Under the pieces are notes generated by a model. The model was not told the DNA's origin and searched no databases. It worked only from the letters and a program-made list of their open reading frames with translations. From contig DLPY01000051.1 in NCBI GenBank assembly GCA_002478685.1, positions 1-16,915 of the forward strand: DNA of 16,915 nt, read 5' to 3'. The DNA is from Flavobacteriaceae bacterium UBA7446. GTDB lineage: Bacteria > Bacteroidota > Bacteroidia > Flavobacteriales > Flavobacteriaceae. Within the stretch, counting starts at the first letter, position 1; each line of letters starts with the position of its first letter. The position numbers were made by a program, and so were the translations under genes. Below, one piece after another: positions 1-6,274 of the stretch.

Positions 1-105
1 TTTTAGTTCAGGATAAGATTGTAACAAACAACGCAATACAGGAACGCAAATGGCAACATCACCGAGTGCGGAAAAGCGAAACACCAAAATGTGTTTGCCC
101 TTCAT
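1..105 (-). CDS. Glycosyltransferase family 9 (heptosyltransferase-like), 5' end only
   Basis: This is the first 35 codons of a gene that runs off the left edge. Read from an ATG at 105, the peptide has the N-terminus of GT9/ADP-heptose:LPS heptosyltransferases: a short basic start, a beta strand ILVF, then RFSALGDVAICVPVLR (residues 10-25). The RFSALGD turn is the family signature that begins the first Rossmann fold. Such enzymes add sugars to lipopolysaccharide or lipooligosaccharide cores at the inner face of the cytoplasmic membrane. The start is fixed by a one-base overlap with the DUF4254 stop (TGATG), which implies translational coupling. Only the family is readable; the sugar donor and acceptor are not. 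Confidence 0.85.
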   Translation of the reverse strand, partial: MKGKHILVFRFSALGDVAICVPVLRCLLQSYPELK

Positions 106-710
106 CAAGAATTTTTTTGATATAAGACGGGATTAAGCGACTCGTCGTTGTACATTTTCATTTGTTTGTATTCCTTCATGTATTTACGTCCTGCAGCCAT
201 ATCTGCCAACAATTGGTCAATGGCGGTGGATAAGTCTATTTTTTGTTCTGAAAGCACTGCTAATTTTTTGGCACACGCCATGCGGTGTGCTTCAGATGCC
301 GAGCTGCGATTTGATTCTTCTCGCATATGGTAAATTTTTAGCGCCAATATAGAAAGTCGGTCAATAGCCCATGCTGGACTCTCGGTATTTATAATGGCAT
401 CGGAAAGTGTTGAAACGCTTTTAAACTGCTTTAAAAAATAACTATCAATATACTCCACAGTATCCGTGCGGTCTTGGTTAGACGCATCTATTTTACGCTT
501 GAGTTCCAACGCGGCAACAGGATCAATATTTGGCTCACGAATCAAATCTTCGTAGTGCCATTGTACGGTATCAATCCAATTTTTGCGGTACAATAAATGG
601 TCAAGGGTAGTGCTATCATACGGATTTTCAAAGGGTTGGTCAACCCTATCCAAAATGTGATAGGCGTTGATACTTTGCTCAAAAATGGCGAATGCTGCTG
701 CGCTAGTCAT
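105..710 (-). CDS. DUF4254 family protein
   Basis: This 201-residue soluble protein matches the DUF4254 family of Bacteroidetes from memory. Recognisable parts are an N-terminal FAIFEQSINAYH, then LLYRKNWIDTVQWHYEDLIR (39-58), then DRLSILALKIYHMREE (117-132), with a mostly helical, charged remainder. No signal peptide or membrane segment is visible. Its biochemical role is not established. It sits directly upstream of, and overlaps by one base, a GT9 heptosyltransferase gene, so it is probably co-expressed with LPS/glycan synthesis. A TATCTTTG -7 box lies 14 bp before the ATG and supports this start. Confidence 0.88.
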   Translation of the reverse strand: MTSAAAFAIFEQSINAYHILDRVDQPFENPYDSTTLDHLLYRKNWIDTVQWHYEDLIREPNIDPVAALELKRKIDASNQDRTDTVEYIDSYFLKQFKSVSTLSDAIINTESPAWAIDRLSILALKIYHMREESNRSSASEAHRMACAKKLAVLSEQKIDLSTAIDQLLADMAAGRKYMKEYKQMKMYNDESLNPVLYQKNS

Positions 711-724
711 AAATGAATTTTTGC

Positions 725-732
725 CAAAGATA
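725..732 (-). promoter_or_regulatory. Bacteroidetes-type -7 box for the DUF4254/GT9 operon
   Basis: On the minus strand the bases read TATCTTTG, a perfect fit to the TANNTTTG -7 consensus of Bacteroidetes primary sigma factors. It lies 14 bp from the DUF4254 ATG. No clear TTG -33 element is seen at the usual distance, so the promoter may be weak or activator-assisted. It is part of a 97-bp divergent promoter region. Confidence 0.5.
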
Positions 733-758
733 GGTCAAAATCCAAAAGTCGATTGCAC

Positions 759-789
759 TTGCACCACATCCATTTTAGCTGTATTTTTG
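759..789 (+). promoter_or_regulatory. Flavobacterial promoter for the DUF6341 gene (TTG-N20-TATTTTTG)
   Basis: TTG at 759-761 is followed after 20 bp by TATTTTTG at 782-789. This matches the flavobacterial consensus TTG-N17-23-TANNTTTG at every specified base. The -7 box ends 18 bp before the ATG at 808. It also argues that the longer open frame starting at 667 is not the real gene start. Confidence 0.6.
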
Positions 790-807
790 TCTAGCAAAAC
801 CAAGATT

Positions 808-1035
808 ATGAAAGCCTTTTTTGAAGCGATTGCCTACCTTTTTGAGGAAATTCTTTTTATTCCCTTAAATATGCTGCGTGAGCTAGAGCTTACAAGTTGG
901 TTTTTTGCCAATATTTTTAATTGGCTGTTTTTGCTTGTTGGTTTTGCGGGTATGTTTTACTGGTTGGGACAGTTAAAGAAATTTAACGCGAACAACGAAG
1001 AAGATCGCGACTCTACTTCACACTCGTTTCTATAA
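808..1035 (+). CDS. DUF6341 family small membrane protein
   Basis: This 75-residue protein begins MKAFFEAIAYLFEEILFIPL and ends in a charged tail (NNEEDRDSTSHSFL). The tail and the central WFFANIFNWLFLL are features I recognise from the flavobacterial DUF6341 family. One hydrophobic segment spans roughly residues 31-54, giving a single membrane helix after an amphipathic N-terminal region. Function is unknown. I chose the ATG at 808 because it lies just after a good TTG-N20-TATTTTTG promoter and gives the family's usual length; the in-frame ATG at 667 lies inside the DUF4254 gene. The stop overlaps the purD stop by 6 bp. This small gene often sits beside purD in Flavobacteriaceae. Confidence 0.85.
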   Translation: MKAFFEAIAYLFEEILFIPLNMLRELELTSWFFANIFNWLFLLVGFAGMFYWLGQLKKFNANNEEDRDSTSHSFL

Positions 1036-2295
1036 ATCGAAGCCTAAATCTTTACGAAAATATAAGCCGTCAAACGATACGTTTGTAAGGTTTGCATATG
1101 CTGCCGTGAGCGCATCGTGAATATCAGTACCAAAGCCTGTAGATGCCAATACACGTCCGCCGTTGGTTACCAATTTACCATCGCTTTTCGTAGTTCCTGC
1201 ATGGAAGATTAACGCATCGGCAGGAATTCCTGTAATCTCTTTCCTTTTTTCGTAAGCTTCGGGATAGCCTCCCGAAACGCCCACAACCGTGGCTGCTGCT
1301 TTAGGGCTAATGTTAATTTCAACTTCGTGAAGACGCTTTTCTGCGGTTGCCGAGAGTAGCTCAACCATATCGTTTTCAATACGTGGCAATACCACTTGCG
1401 TTTCGGGATCGCCCATACGCACGTTGTATTCTATAACAAAGGGGTCATCGCCTACTCGGATTAATCCAATAAACACAAAACCTACATAATCGATATTGTC
1501 TTTTTTAAACCCTTCAAGGGTGGGTTGAATGATGCGTTCGTCAATTTTTTGCTTAAAAATATCATCGTTAAACGGTACGGGAGAAACCGCTCCCATACCT
1601 CCAGTGTTTAGCCCAGTGTCGCCCTCGCCGATGCGTTTGTAGTCTTTGGCAAATGGAAAGGTTACATGTCCTTTGCCATCGGTAAGTACAAAACACGAAA
1701 GTTCGATGCCGTCCAAAAATCCTTCGATAACCACTTGCTCACTAGCAGCACCAAACTTTCTGTTTGCCAGCATATCTGTTAGCGCAGCTTTTGCTTCTTC
1801 TAATTCGTGAAGAATTAACACACCTTTTCCGGCAGCAAGCCCGTCGGCTTTAAGGACATAAGGCGCGGGTATGGTTTCCAGATACGCAAGTCCTTCGTAG
1901 AGATCGGTGGCAGTAAATTGTTTGTACGGTGCAGTAGGAATATTGTGGCGCTCCATAAATGCTTTGGCGTATGTTTTGCTGCCTTCAAGTTGTGCGGCTT
2001 CTTGTTTTGGACCAATTACAGGAATATGACTCAAGGTTGGATGCGTGGCAAAAAAGTCATGGATTCCTTCAACAAGTGGCGCTTCTGGGCCAACTACAAT
2101 GAGGTTAATATGGTTTTTGGTTACAGCATTTGCAACGGCATCAAAGTCGGTTGGGCTGATGGGCAAATTGGTGCCAAGTTTTGCAGTGCCTGCATTTCCA
2201 GGTGCGGTAAACAGTGTGGGTTGTTGCGGACTTTGCGATAGCTTCCAACAAAAGGTGTGTTCTCTACCGCCACTGCCCAAAATAAGAATGTTCAT
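1030..2295 (-). CDS. purD: Phosphoribosylamine--glycine ligase (GAR synthetase)
   Basis: This enzyme catalyses the second step of de novo purine synthesis in the cytosol: 5-phosphoribosylamine + glycine + ATP -> GAR. The 421-residue protein has the normal family length. Visible signatures are the N-terminal MNILILGSGGREH (1-13) with APGNAGT (31-37), a VVGPEAPL stretch (67-74), the ATP-grasp loop VLKADGLAAGKGV (147-159), GLNTGGMGAVSP (228-239) and the metal/ATP-binding EYNVRMGDPETQ (289-300). All expected motifs are intact. The gene is preceded by a TATTTTTG -7 box. It appears monocistronic here; its 3' end overlaps the convergent DUF6341 gene. Confidence 0.98.
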   Translation of the reverse strand: MNILILGSGGREHTFCWKLSQSPQQPTLFTAPGNAGTAKLGTNLPISPTDFDAVANAVTKNHINLIVVGPEAPLVEGIHDFFATHPTLSHIPVIGPKQEAAQLEGSKTYAKAFMERHNIPTAPYKQFTATDLYEGLAYLETIPAPYVLKADGLAAGKGVLILHELEEAKAALTDMLANRKFGAASEQVVIEGFLDGIELSCFVLTDGKGHVTFPFAKDYKRIGEGDTGLNTGGMGAVSPVPFNDDIFKQKIDERIIQPTLEGFKKDNIDYVGFVFIGLIRVGDDPFVIEYNVRMGDPETQVVLPRIENDMVELLSATAEKRLHEVEINISPKAAATVVGVSGGYPEAYEKRKEITGIPADALIFHAGTTKSDGKLVTNGGRVLASTGFGTDIHDALTAAYANLTNVSFDGLYFRKDLGFDL

Positions 2296-2308
2296 TGAAA
2301 CGTTTTGG

Positions 2309-2316
2309 CAAAAATA
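2309..2316 (-). promoter_or_regulatory. -7 box of the purD promoter (TATTTTTG)
   Basis: The minus strand reads TATTTTTG, matching TANNTTTG, with 13 bp to the purD ATG. No convincing TTG lies 17-23 bp upstream; the closest candidate there is TTA. I see no purine riboswitch or PurR-like palindrome in the 175-bp region 2296-2470 shared with the divergent lipoprotein gene. Confidence 0.42.
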
Positions 2317-2470
2317 GAAAAAGGGAATATAACTTAAGTGCCATTATACAGTTGAATAATCCGAAGATCAACCTCACTTTAAAGATGAAGAAATCATTAA
2401 AAAGATTAAAGTAGGCATATAGTGATGAGATTTAATTGTAATTTGAACGAAATTTAAAATATAACAATCA

Positions 2471-2968
2471 ATGAAAAATTTAATTTATATCGCTGTAATT
2501 GCGCTGTTAGCTTCGTGCTCACTACCGCAAAATCCAAACTTTGAAAAAAATGTAGAAATCGCAAAGGCATGGTTTGCTGATTTTGAATCAGAAGATATGG
2601 AAAAAGTAGCTGCTTATTTTGCTGATGAAGTAGAATATCAAGGGGCGTTTTACGGCATGCCTATGATGACCACCAAAGACCAGGTTGTTCAGTATATGCA
2701 AGGGTGGCATGATGCTATGGAAAATATTACGTACACGCCAGAAAACTTTTTACCAGGTGTTGACCCAGAAACCAACCTTCCAAATGGAAGTGTACGTACC
2801 TATGGCACATGGAAAGGCGTAAGCACTGCCTCTGGAAAAAGCTTTGAGGCGAAGTTTTACCACTATATGACTTTTGACGAAAATGGTCTTATTATAAATG
2901 GAGGAGACTATGGCGACGCTATGGGTATAATGATGGCGGTTGCGTCAGATTCACCGGCAGTGGAATAA
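2471..2968 (+). CDS. NTF2-like/SnoaL-like domain lipoprotein
   Basis: This 165-residue protein has a short lipoprotein signal peptide (MKNLIYIAVIALLASC; lipobox LASC, lipidated Cys16) and is expected to be anchored in the periplasm or outer membrane. The mature part has the outline of an NTF2/SnoaL alpha+beta barrel: helix EIAKAWFADFESEDMEKVAAYFADEV, then a YQGAFYG strand, a helix DQVVQYMQGWHDAM, and three closing strands including SVRTYGTWKGV and FEAKFYHYMTFDENGLIINGGDYGDA. The family includes cyclases, isomerases and pure binding proteins, and no catalytic set identifies a reaction here. The gene stands alone between a divergent purD and a convergent esterase, with which it shares a hairpin terminator. 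A partial -7-like TAATTTG lies about 25 bp upstream and is not convincing. Confidence 0.82.
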   Translation: MKNLIYIAVIALLASCSLPQNPNFEKNVEIAKAWFADFESEDMEKVAAYFADEVEYQGAFYGMPMMTTKDQVVQYMQGWHDAMENITYTPENFLPGVDPETNLPNGSVRTYGTWKGVSTASGKSFEAKFYHYMTFDENGLIINGGDYGDAMGIMMAVASDSPAVE

Positions 2969-2988
2969 TCAAGTCTCTCTTTCGAAAT

Positions 2989-3015
2989 AAAAAAGCACCA
3001 ATTTGGTGCTTTTTT
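2989..3015. terminator. Bidirectional intrinsic terminator
   Basis: A perfect 11-bp stem, AAAAAAGCACC paired with GGTGCTTTTTT around a 5-base loop AATTT, has A-runs and T-runs at its ends. It therefore ends with a U-tract in both directions. It lies just after the NTF2-like gene and touches the stop codon of the convergent esterase gene, so it probably terminates both. Confidence 0.9.
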
Positions 3016-3935
3016 TATCTTAATCCATTAATGTCATGCTTTGACAAAAAACTCCAAATTAGTTCTGCGGTAGATTGCCCTTGAAATGTTGAGGAAAACC
3101 ATACGTGCTCTCCACCAATATATTTGTAGTGCTCAACAGAAACATTGTTGTCTCCTTGATTATATACATAGCGTTCAATGGTATTTCCACCTGTTGATTC
3201 TGAGCTAACAACGGGAGTTGTTCTTGTATTATTGAAGTCTACCCAATGGTATAGTACATTTTGTGCAGCGGCATAGTAGTTGTCGCCATTATACGGGATT
3301 ACGCTATCAGCAGTTCCATGCAGATGTAGCACAGGCATCGGATGTTGGGGGTTTCCTATGCAATCTAGCATTGTTCCAGAAACGGAAGCCATAGCGGCAA
3401 TGCGTTCGCTTTTGTAATTTGCCAAGCCATATGCCATCATCGCGCCATTTGAATAACCGGCAGCGTAAATCCTACTTTGATCAATCTTGTATTGAGAAGA
3501 GAGCTCTTGAATTAAAGCCTCAATAAAACCAAAATCGTCTGTATTGCTTTTGTTATCTCCGCCAGTAGGGCAGGCATTCCAATGCGAAGAACCATCTAAC
3601 AAACTGCCTTGCGGATAGACTAAAATAAAATTTTCAGCCGTTGCTAACGGGCGCATATCCGCTTCTTCCATAAATTCCTGTGCGCTTGCTCCGTACCCAT
3701 GAAAATTTAATACCAAAGGGGTAGCCGTTGCACCATCATAGGCTTCGGGAATGTGGGCTATGTATGTTCTGTTTTCTCCGTTATAAACAATTGATTGTTC
3801 GTTTGTATTGGGAGAAGTGGACTCTTTTGGGTCAACATTGGGTTGTTCCGCACTACACCCTACAAATATCATTGCGGCAACCAAACAACAGCATGTCATA
3901 TGTTTTATTGTAATCTGTTTGTTTTTGTGGCGCAT
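3015..3935 (-). CDS. PHB-depolymerase-family (LpqC-like) alpha/beta-hydrolase esterase, lipoprotein
   Basis: This 306-residue protein has a type II signal peptide (VAAMIFVGC, lipidated Cys27) and a short Ser/Asn/Pro-rich linker before an Esterase_PHB/LpqC-type alpha/beta-hydrolase domain. The probable catalytic triad is visible: Ser162 in GYSNG (GxSxG), Asp210 in HGTADSVIPY, and His277 in GGEHVWFS. The oxyanion-hole strand LVLNFHGYGAS (74-84) and the early VYPQG (106-110) are typical. Relatives hydrolyse short polyhydroxybutyrate, feruloyl or acetyl esters, and the substrate cannot be told from sequence. The protein should be membrane-anchored outside the cytoplasm. A 15-bp inverted repeat lies about 45-58 bp before the start. 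An alternative start is Met13, but the longer form keeps positive residues before the hydrophobic segment. Confidence 0.88.
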   Translation of the reverse strand: MRHKNKQITIKHMTCCCLVAAMIFVGCSAEQPNVDPKESTSPNTNEQSIVYNGENRTYIAHIPEAYDGATATPLVLNFHGYGASAQEFMEEADMRPLATAENFILVYPQGSLLDGSSHWNACPTGGDNKSNTDDFGFIEALIQELSSQYKIDQSRIYAAGYSNGAMMAYGLANYKSERIAAMASVSGTMLDCIGNPQHPMPVLHLHGTADSVIPYNGDNYYAAAQNVLYHWVDFNNTRTTPVVSSESTGGNTIERYVYNQGDNNVSVEHYKYIGGEHVWFSSTFQGQSTAELIWSFLSKHDINGLR

Positions 3936-3978
3936 AATGATATATGTTGCTTTGCCCTATACCACTTTATAGCTTTTG

Positions 3979-3993
3979 CGCGTTTGTAACGCG
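3979..3993. repeat. Perfect 15-bp inverted repeat upstream of the esterase gene
   Basis: The sequence reads CGCGTT-TGT-AACGCG, two perfect 6-base arms around a 3-base centre. Its GC content stands out in an AT-rich spacer. Its position about 50 bp upstream of the esterase ATG would suit an operator for that gene. There is no T-tract after it in either direction, so it is not a terminator. Confidence 0.45.
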
Positions 3994-4329
3994 TGGCTAA
4001 TCTTCGTGGCAATTAGTATTAAAAAATAATTTAGTGTGGCGTGTCATAAGTAGAGTTTTGGGGACGCAGTCTATAATTTATAAGGTCTAAAGATAATACA
4101 TTTTACAATACAAAAAGTTGACTTTTAATGTTTTAGCATATGCAAAAACCTCCACCAACACGTCTGTAACATTACCGCCATTGTATTTGTTGAGCAAAAA
4201 GAGTGGTGCTGAAAACTAGAGTAAATTAGGTAGGTATAATTTCATAAGCTAACATTTGAGGAATTTTAAAGCTATAAAAAAAGTCAAATCAATCAAATAT
4301 ATAACATAACAATTAGTTAAATACAAACG

Positions 4330-4352
4330 GTAAAAAAACGAAATGTTTTTAC
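4330..4352 (-). terminator. Weak AT-rich hairpin downstream of the trhA-like operon
   Basis: GTAAAAAAAC and GTTTTTAC can pair, with extra As on one side, around GAAAT. It lies 38 bp past the stop of the last gene of the minus-strand operon. The stem is nearly all A-T and the following T-tract is poor, so a terminator role is only possible. Confidence 0.25.
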
Positions 4353-4389
4353 AGTTAAAAGCAACAATATAAAACCCTAAGTTTGTCCC

Positions 4390-5004
4390 TTAAATTACAT
4401 ATAAATACACCATAAAAAAGTGGCAACTGGCACCGCCCAAGACAAAAATATGCCAGATAAAATGGTTGTATGGAATATGCTCAATGGCATAAAAAAGTAT
4501 TCCAACGGTATAGGATATCCCTCCTGCAATTAGCCAAACCATAGCAGCTGGGTCCAATGCTGCGGTAAGTTCTGAATAGGGAATAAGTGCCAACCAGCCC
4601 ATTGCGAGGTATAAAAAGGTAGAAAACCGTTCATAACGCCCCGTAAAAAAGACTTTTAAGATAAGCCCAAAGGCAGCAATTCCCCATACTACCCAAAACA
4701 GTGTCCAACCCAAGCTATTGGGGATGGCAATCAACAACAAAGGGGTATACGTACCCGCAATTAACAAATAAATGCTCATGTGATCAACAACCCTAAAGTA
4801 GTGCTTGCGCTTACGGTCCTTGATGGCGTGATAACACGTAGATGCCAGAAACAATATAATGATGGATAGGCCGTAGACAATAACGCTAAATATTCCAACA
4901 GGGTTGGTTTGGTCAACACCCAAAAGCATTAAGACCAATGCGGCTATTCCCAAGCCAACACCCAAACCGTGAGACCATGCATTTAATTTTTCCTCTAGAT
5001 GCAT
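4390..5004 (-). CDS. trhA: TrhA/hemolysin-III (PAQR family) membrane protein
   Basis: This 204-residue integral membrane protein is predicted to have seven helices, as in the hemolysin-III branch of the PAQR superfamily. Family signatures include EEKLNAWSHGLG (4-15) and STCYH (55-59). DHMSIYLLIAGTYTP (74-88) and HFIWHIFVLGGASCHF (181-196) complete the set. The conserved Ser55/His59, Asp74 and His181/His185 correspond to the Zn-binding set of PAQR proteins. Bacterial homologues are named TrhA and are linked to membrane-energy or membrane-fluidity homeostasis; the old name hemolysin III does not mean this is a toxin. It is the last gene of a three-gene operon, and its ATG overlaps the stop of the SOUL gene by one base (TAATG). 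Confidence 0.92.
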   Translation of the reverse strand: MHLEEKLNAWSHGLGVGLGIAALVLMLLGVDQTNPVGIFSVIVYGLSIIILFLASTCYHAIKDRKRKHYFRVVDHMSIYLLIAGTYTPLLLIAIPNSLGWTLFWVVWGIAAFGLILKVFFTGRYERFSTFLYLAMGWLALIPYSELTAALDPAAMVWLIAGGISYTVGILFYAIEHIPYNHFIWHIFVLGGASCHFFMVYLYVI

Positions 5005-5552
5005 TATTTAGTATATGAAATTGCTACCATGATTTCGTTACGGCGGTTATAGAATTTATAAGGGCTGTCATAGCCCAAAATCTCTAATTCTCCAATGGTG
5101 GAAATGTCATTTTCTTCTAGTGTTTGCAGCAGCTTTTGTTTGTGTGTGACTTCCTTTTGGGCATTTGTATAGCCTGCATACCGAATAGCAGCTACATAAC
5201 GAGGTTCGGTAACGCGTAAGGATACTTGGTCGCTTTTGGGTATGGGTGCTCCTTCTTCATGCACAGAAAGCGGCATTACAAACGCCATTTTGGACTTGCT
5301 TTCGTTCATATAAACTGGTGCGGTCATGGCAATTTTTTGCTTGCTTTCGTTGTTTCCAGAAATATACTGAAATAGTTTGCTAAAGCTGTTCCCGCCTCTT
5401 GTTTCCACAAGCGTGGCACTGGGGTAAAAACGAATTTCTACCGAGTCAATTTTTTTGATTAGCTCGTAAGGTTGCATTTCAGTGCCTTGTGCCATAGTTA
5501 GTGGGATTGTTATAAGCCATACGGCAACTAAAGTTAACAGACGTGATAACAT
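5004..5552 (-). CDS. Exported SOUL-family heme-binding protein
   Basis: This 182-residue protein has a Sec signal peptide (residues 1-21, ending LTMAQ) and a SOUL/HBP domain. SOUL landmarks are YELIKKIDSVEIRFYP (29-44), KIAMTAPVYM (73-82), MAFVMP (89-94) and, near the end, YDSPYKFYNRRNEIMVAI (161-178). SOUL proteins bind heme or other tetrapyrroles, generally without a conserved axial ligand, and bacterial ones are poorly characterised. Only 2 bp separate it from the upstream oxidoreductase gene and its stop overlaps the TrhA start, so the three are almost certainly one transcript. The export signal places it in the periplasm. Confidence 0.92.
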   Translation of the reverse strand: MLSRLLTLVAVWLITIPLTMAQGTEMQPYELIKKIDSVEIRFYPSATLVETRGGNSFSKLFQYISGNNESKQKIAMTAPVYMNESKSKMAFVMPLSVHEEGAPIPKSDQVSLRVTEPRYVAAIRYAGYTNAQKEVTHKQKLLQTLEENDISTIGELEILGYDSPYKFYNRRNEIMVAISYTK

Positions 5553-5554
5553 AA

Positions 5555-6136
5555 TTATGATGCTTTTTTGATGTCTTTACGGACATCTTTTCGAACAATG
5601 GTTAAGTATTTTTTACGCTTTTCATCGCTTACAAAAGGCACCGACCAAAATTGCTTGGTTTTCAACCAACGCGAGGGCTTCCAACCGAACACAAAGGTAT
5701 AAACTCCCATTACAAGGCGGAGTTTTACCGAATTTACATATAGGGTAATTACAGGAAGCGCTGGAGCACCATGAGTCATATAAGTGCGTACTTTTTTGTC
5801 TTTCAAAAAGGGCTTCGGATAGGCGTATAGCTTGGTCACATTGACAAATTTATAAGCAAAGCCAGGTGTAAGTACTTCATCAAAGAAAATCTCCATCCGT
5901 GGCGTAAGCCGAAACCACCACACTGGCGAAATAAAATAGATGCTGTCTGACCAAGTCACCAGCTCTTTGTATTTTTCAATGACTGCTACTCGTGGACGCG
6001 TAAAACTGTCACGATATAAATCAATGACTTTATATTCTTTTTGTGCGGCTTCAAGCGTGTCTACAACGGTTTTAAAAATACCATTGTAGCAAAAGGAGGA
6101 TTGGTCTGGATGACCAATGATAACCAGATTTTTCAT
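5555..6136 (-). CDS. NAD(P)H-dependent oxidoreductase, flavodoxin-2 (NQO1-like) fold
   Basis: This 193-residue cytosolic flavoprotein starts MKNLVIIGHPDQSSFC, the flavin-phosphate-binding strand-loop of the Flavodoxin_2/NQO1/KefF group. SPVWWFRLTPRMEIFFDEVLTPGFAYKF (70-97) is the active-site and dimer region, equivalent to the usual YPxYWxxxPAxLKxWxDRVxxxGFAY. Relatives carry out two-electron reduction of quinones or other acceptors with NAD(P)H and so avoid radical formation. I use the ATG at 6136. A longer in-frame start at 6214 adds 26 residues that would precede the flavodoxin strand and contain the promoter-like TACCTTTG. It is the first gene of the operon with SOUL and TrhA. Confidence 0.88.
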   Translation of the reverse strand: MKNLVIIGHPDQSSFCYNGIFKTVVDTLEAAQKEYKVIDLYRDSFTRPRVAVIEKYKELVTWSDSIYFISPVWWFRLTPRMEIFFDEVLTPGFAYKFVNVTKLYAYPKPFLKDKKVRTYMTHGAPALPVITLYVNSVKLRLVMGVYTFVFGWKPSRWLKTKQFWSVPFVSDEKRKKYLTIVRKDVRKDIKKAS

Positions 6137-6148
6137 AAACAATTTTAA

Positions 6149-6156
6149 CAAAGGTA
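6149..6156 (-). promoter_or_regulatory. -7 box of the oxidoreductase-SOUL-trhA operon (TACCTTTG)
   Basis: On the minus strand TACCTTTG fits TANNTTTG, with 12 bp to the ATG at 6136, the same geometry as the purD and DUF4254 boxes. No TTG lies at 17-23 bp upstream; that region is occupied by an inverted repeat, hinting at regulation. Confidence 0.5.
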
Positions 6157-6175
6157 CATTTTTTCGTTTTATACC

Positions 6176-6192
6176 GTTGTAAAATTTACAAC
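6176..6192. promoter_or_regulatory. 17-bp inverted repeat in the promoter region of the oxidoreductase operon
   Basis: GTTGTAAA-A-TTTACAAC is a perfect palindrome with 8-base arms. It starts 20 bp upstream of the TACCTTTG -7 box, so it covers the place where the -33 element should be. The size and symmetry suit a homodimeric helix-turn-helix regulator, but which one cannot be told. It is also about 80-100 bp upstream of the divergent gene at 6275 and could serve both. Confidence 0.5.
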
Positions 6193-6274
6193 CGTTTTGA
6201 TTTAACAATCTCATAATTGTTTTGTAAAGATTAGTTTAAAAAGACTATCTATAATTGATAAAATTATAATAAAC

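Larger units (their letters stand above)
3936..4389. other. 454-bp gene-poor spacer
   Basis: No complete gene is supported here. Next to the esterase lies a perfect inverted repeat at 3979-3993. The stretch 4141-4210 is noticeably more GC-rich (about 43%) than 4211-4330 (about 23%). It sits in a stop-bounded open stretch on the plus strand, at about 4100-4220, that has no ATG and reads in part AYAKTSTNTSVTLPPLYLL. This may be a gene relic. A weak AT-rich hairpin lies at 4330-4352. Confidence 0.5.

Noticed and set aside
667..807. Upstream extension of the DUF6341 frame to an ATG at 667
   Set aside because: It would overlap the DUF4254 gene on the other strand by 44 bp and contain the promoter of the gene. 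The added 47 residues have no family resemblance, while the ATG at 808 gives the usual length.
1815..2317. Open frames on both strands inside purD, including a plus-strand one running past its start
   Set aside because: They are shadows of purD: no family resemblance, and the purD protein is complete with all motifs.
2989..3015. A regulatory operator in the hairpin between the lipoprotein and the esterase gene
   Set aside because: The position between two convergent stops and the U-tracts on both strands fit a bidirectional terminator much better.
4390..5004. Hemolysin toxin
   Set aside because: The hemolysin-III name is historical; the PAQR motifs and operon context indicate a membrane homeostasis protein.
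6137..6214. Upstream start for the NAD(P)H oxidoreductase at 6214
   Set aside because: The 26 extra residues precede a normal flavodoxin N-terminus and cover both the TACCTTTG box and the palindrome, so this stretch is more likely regulatory.
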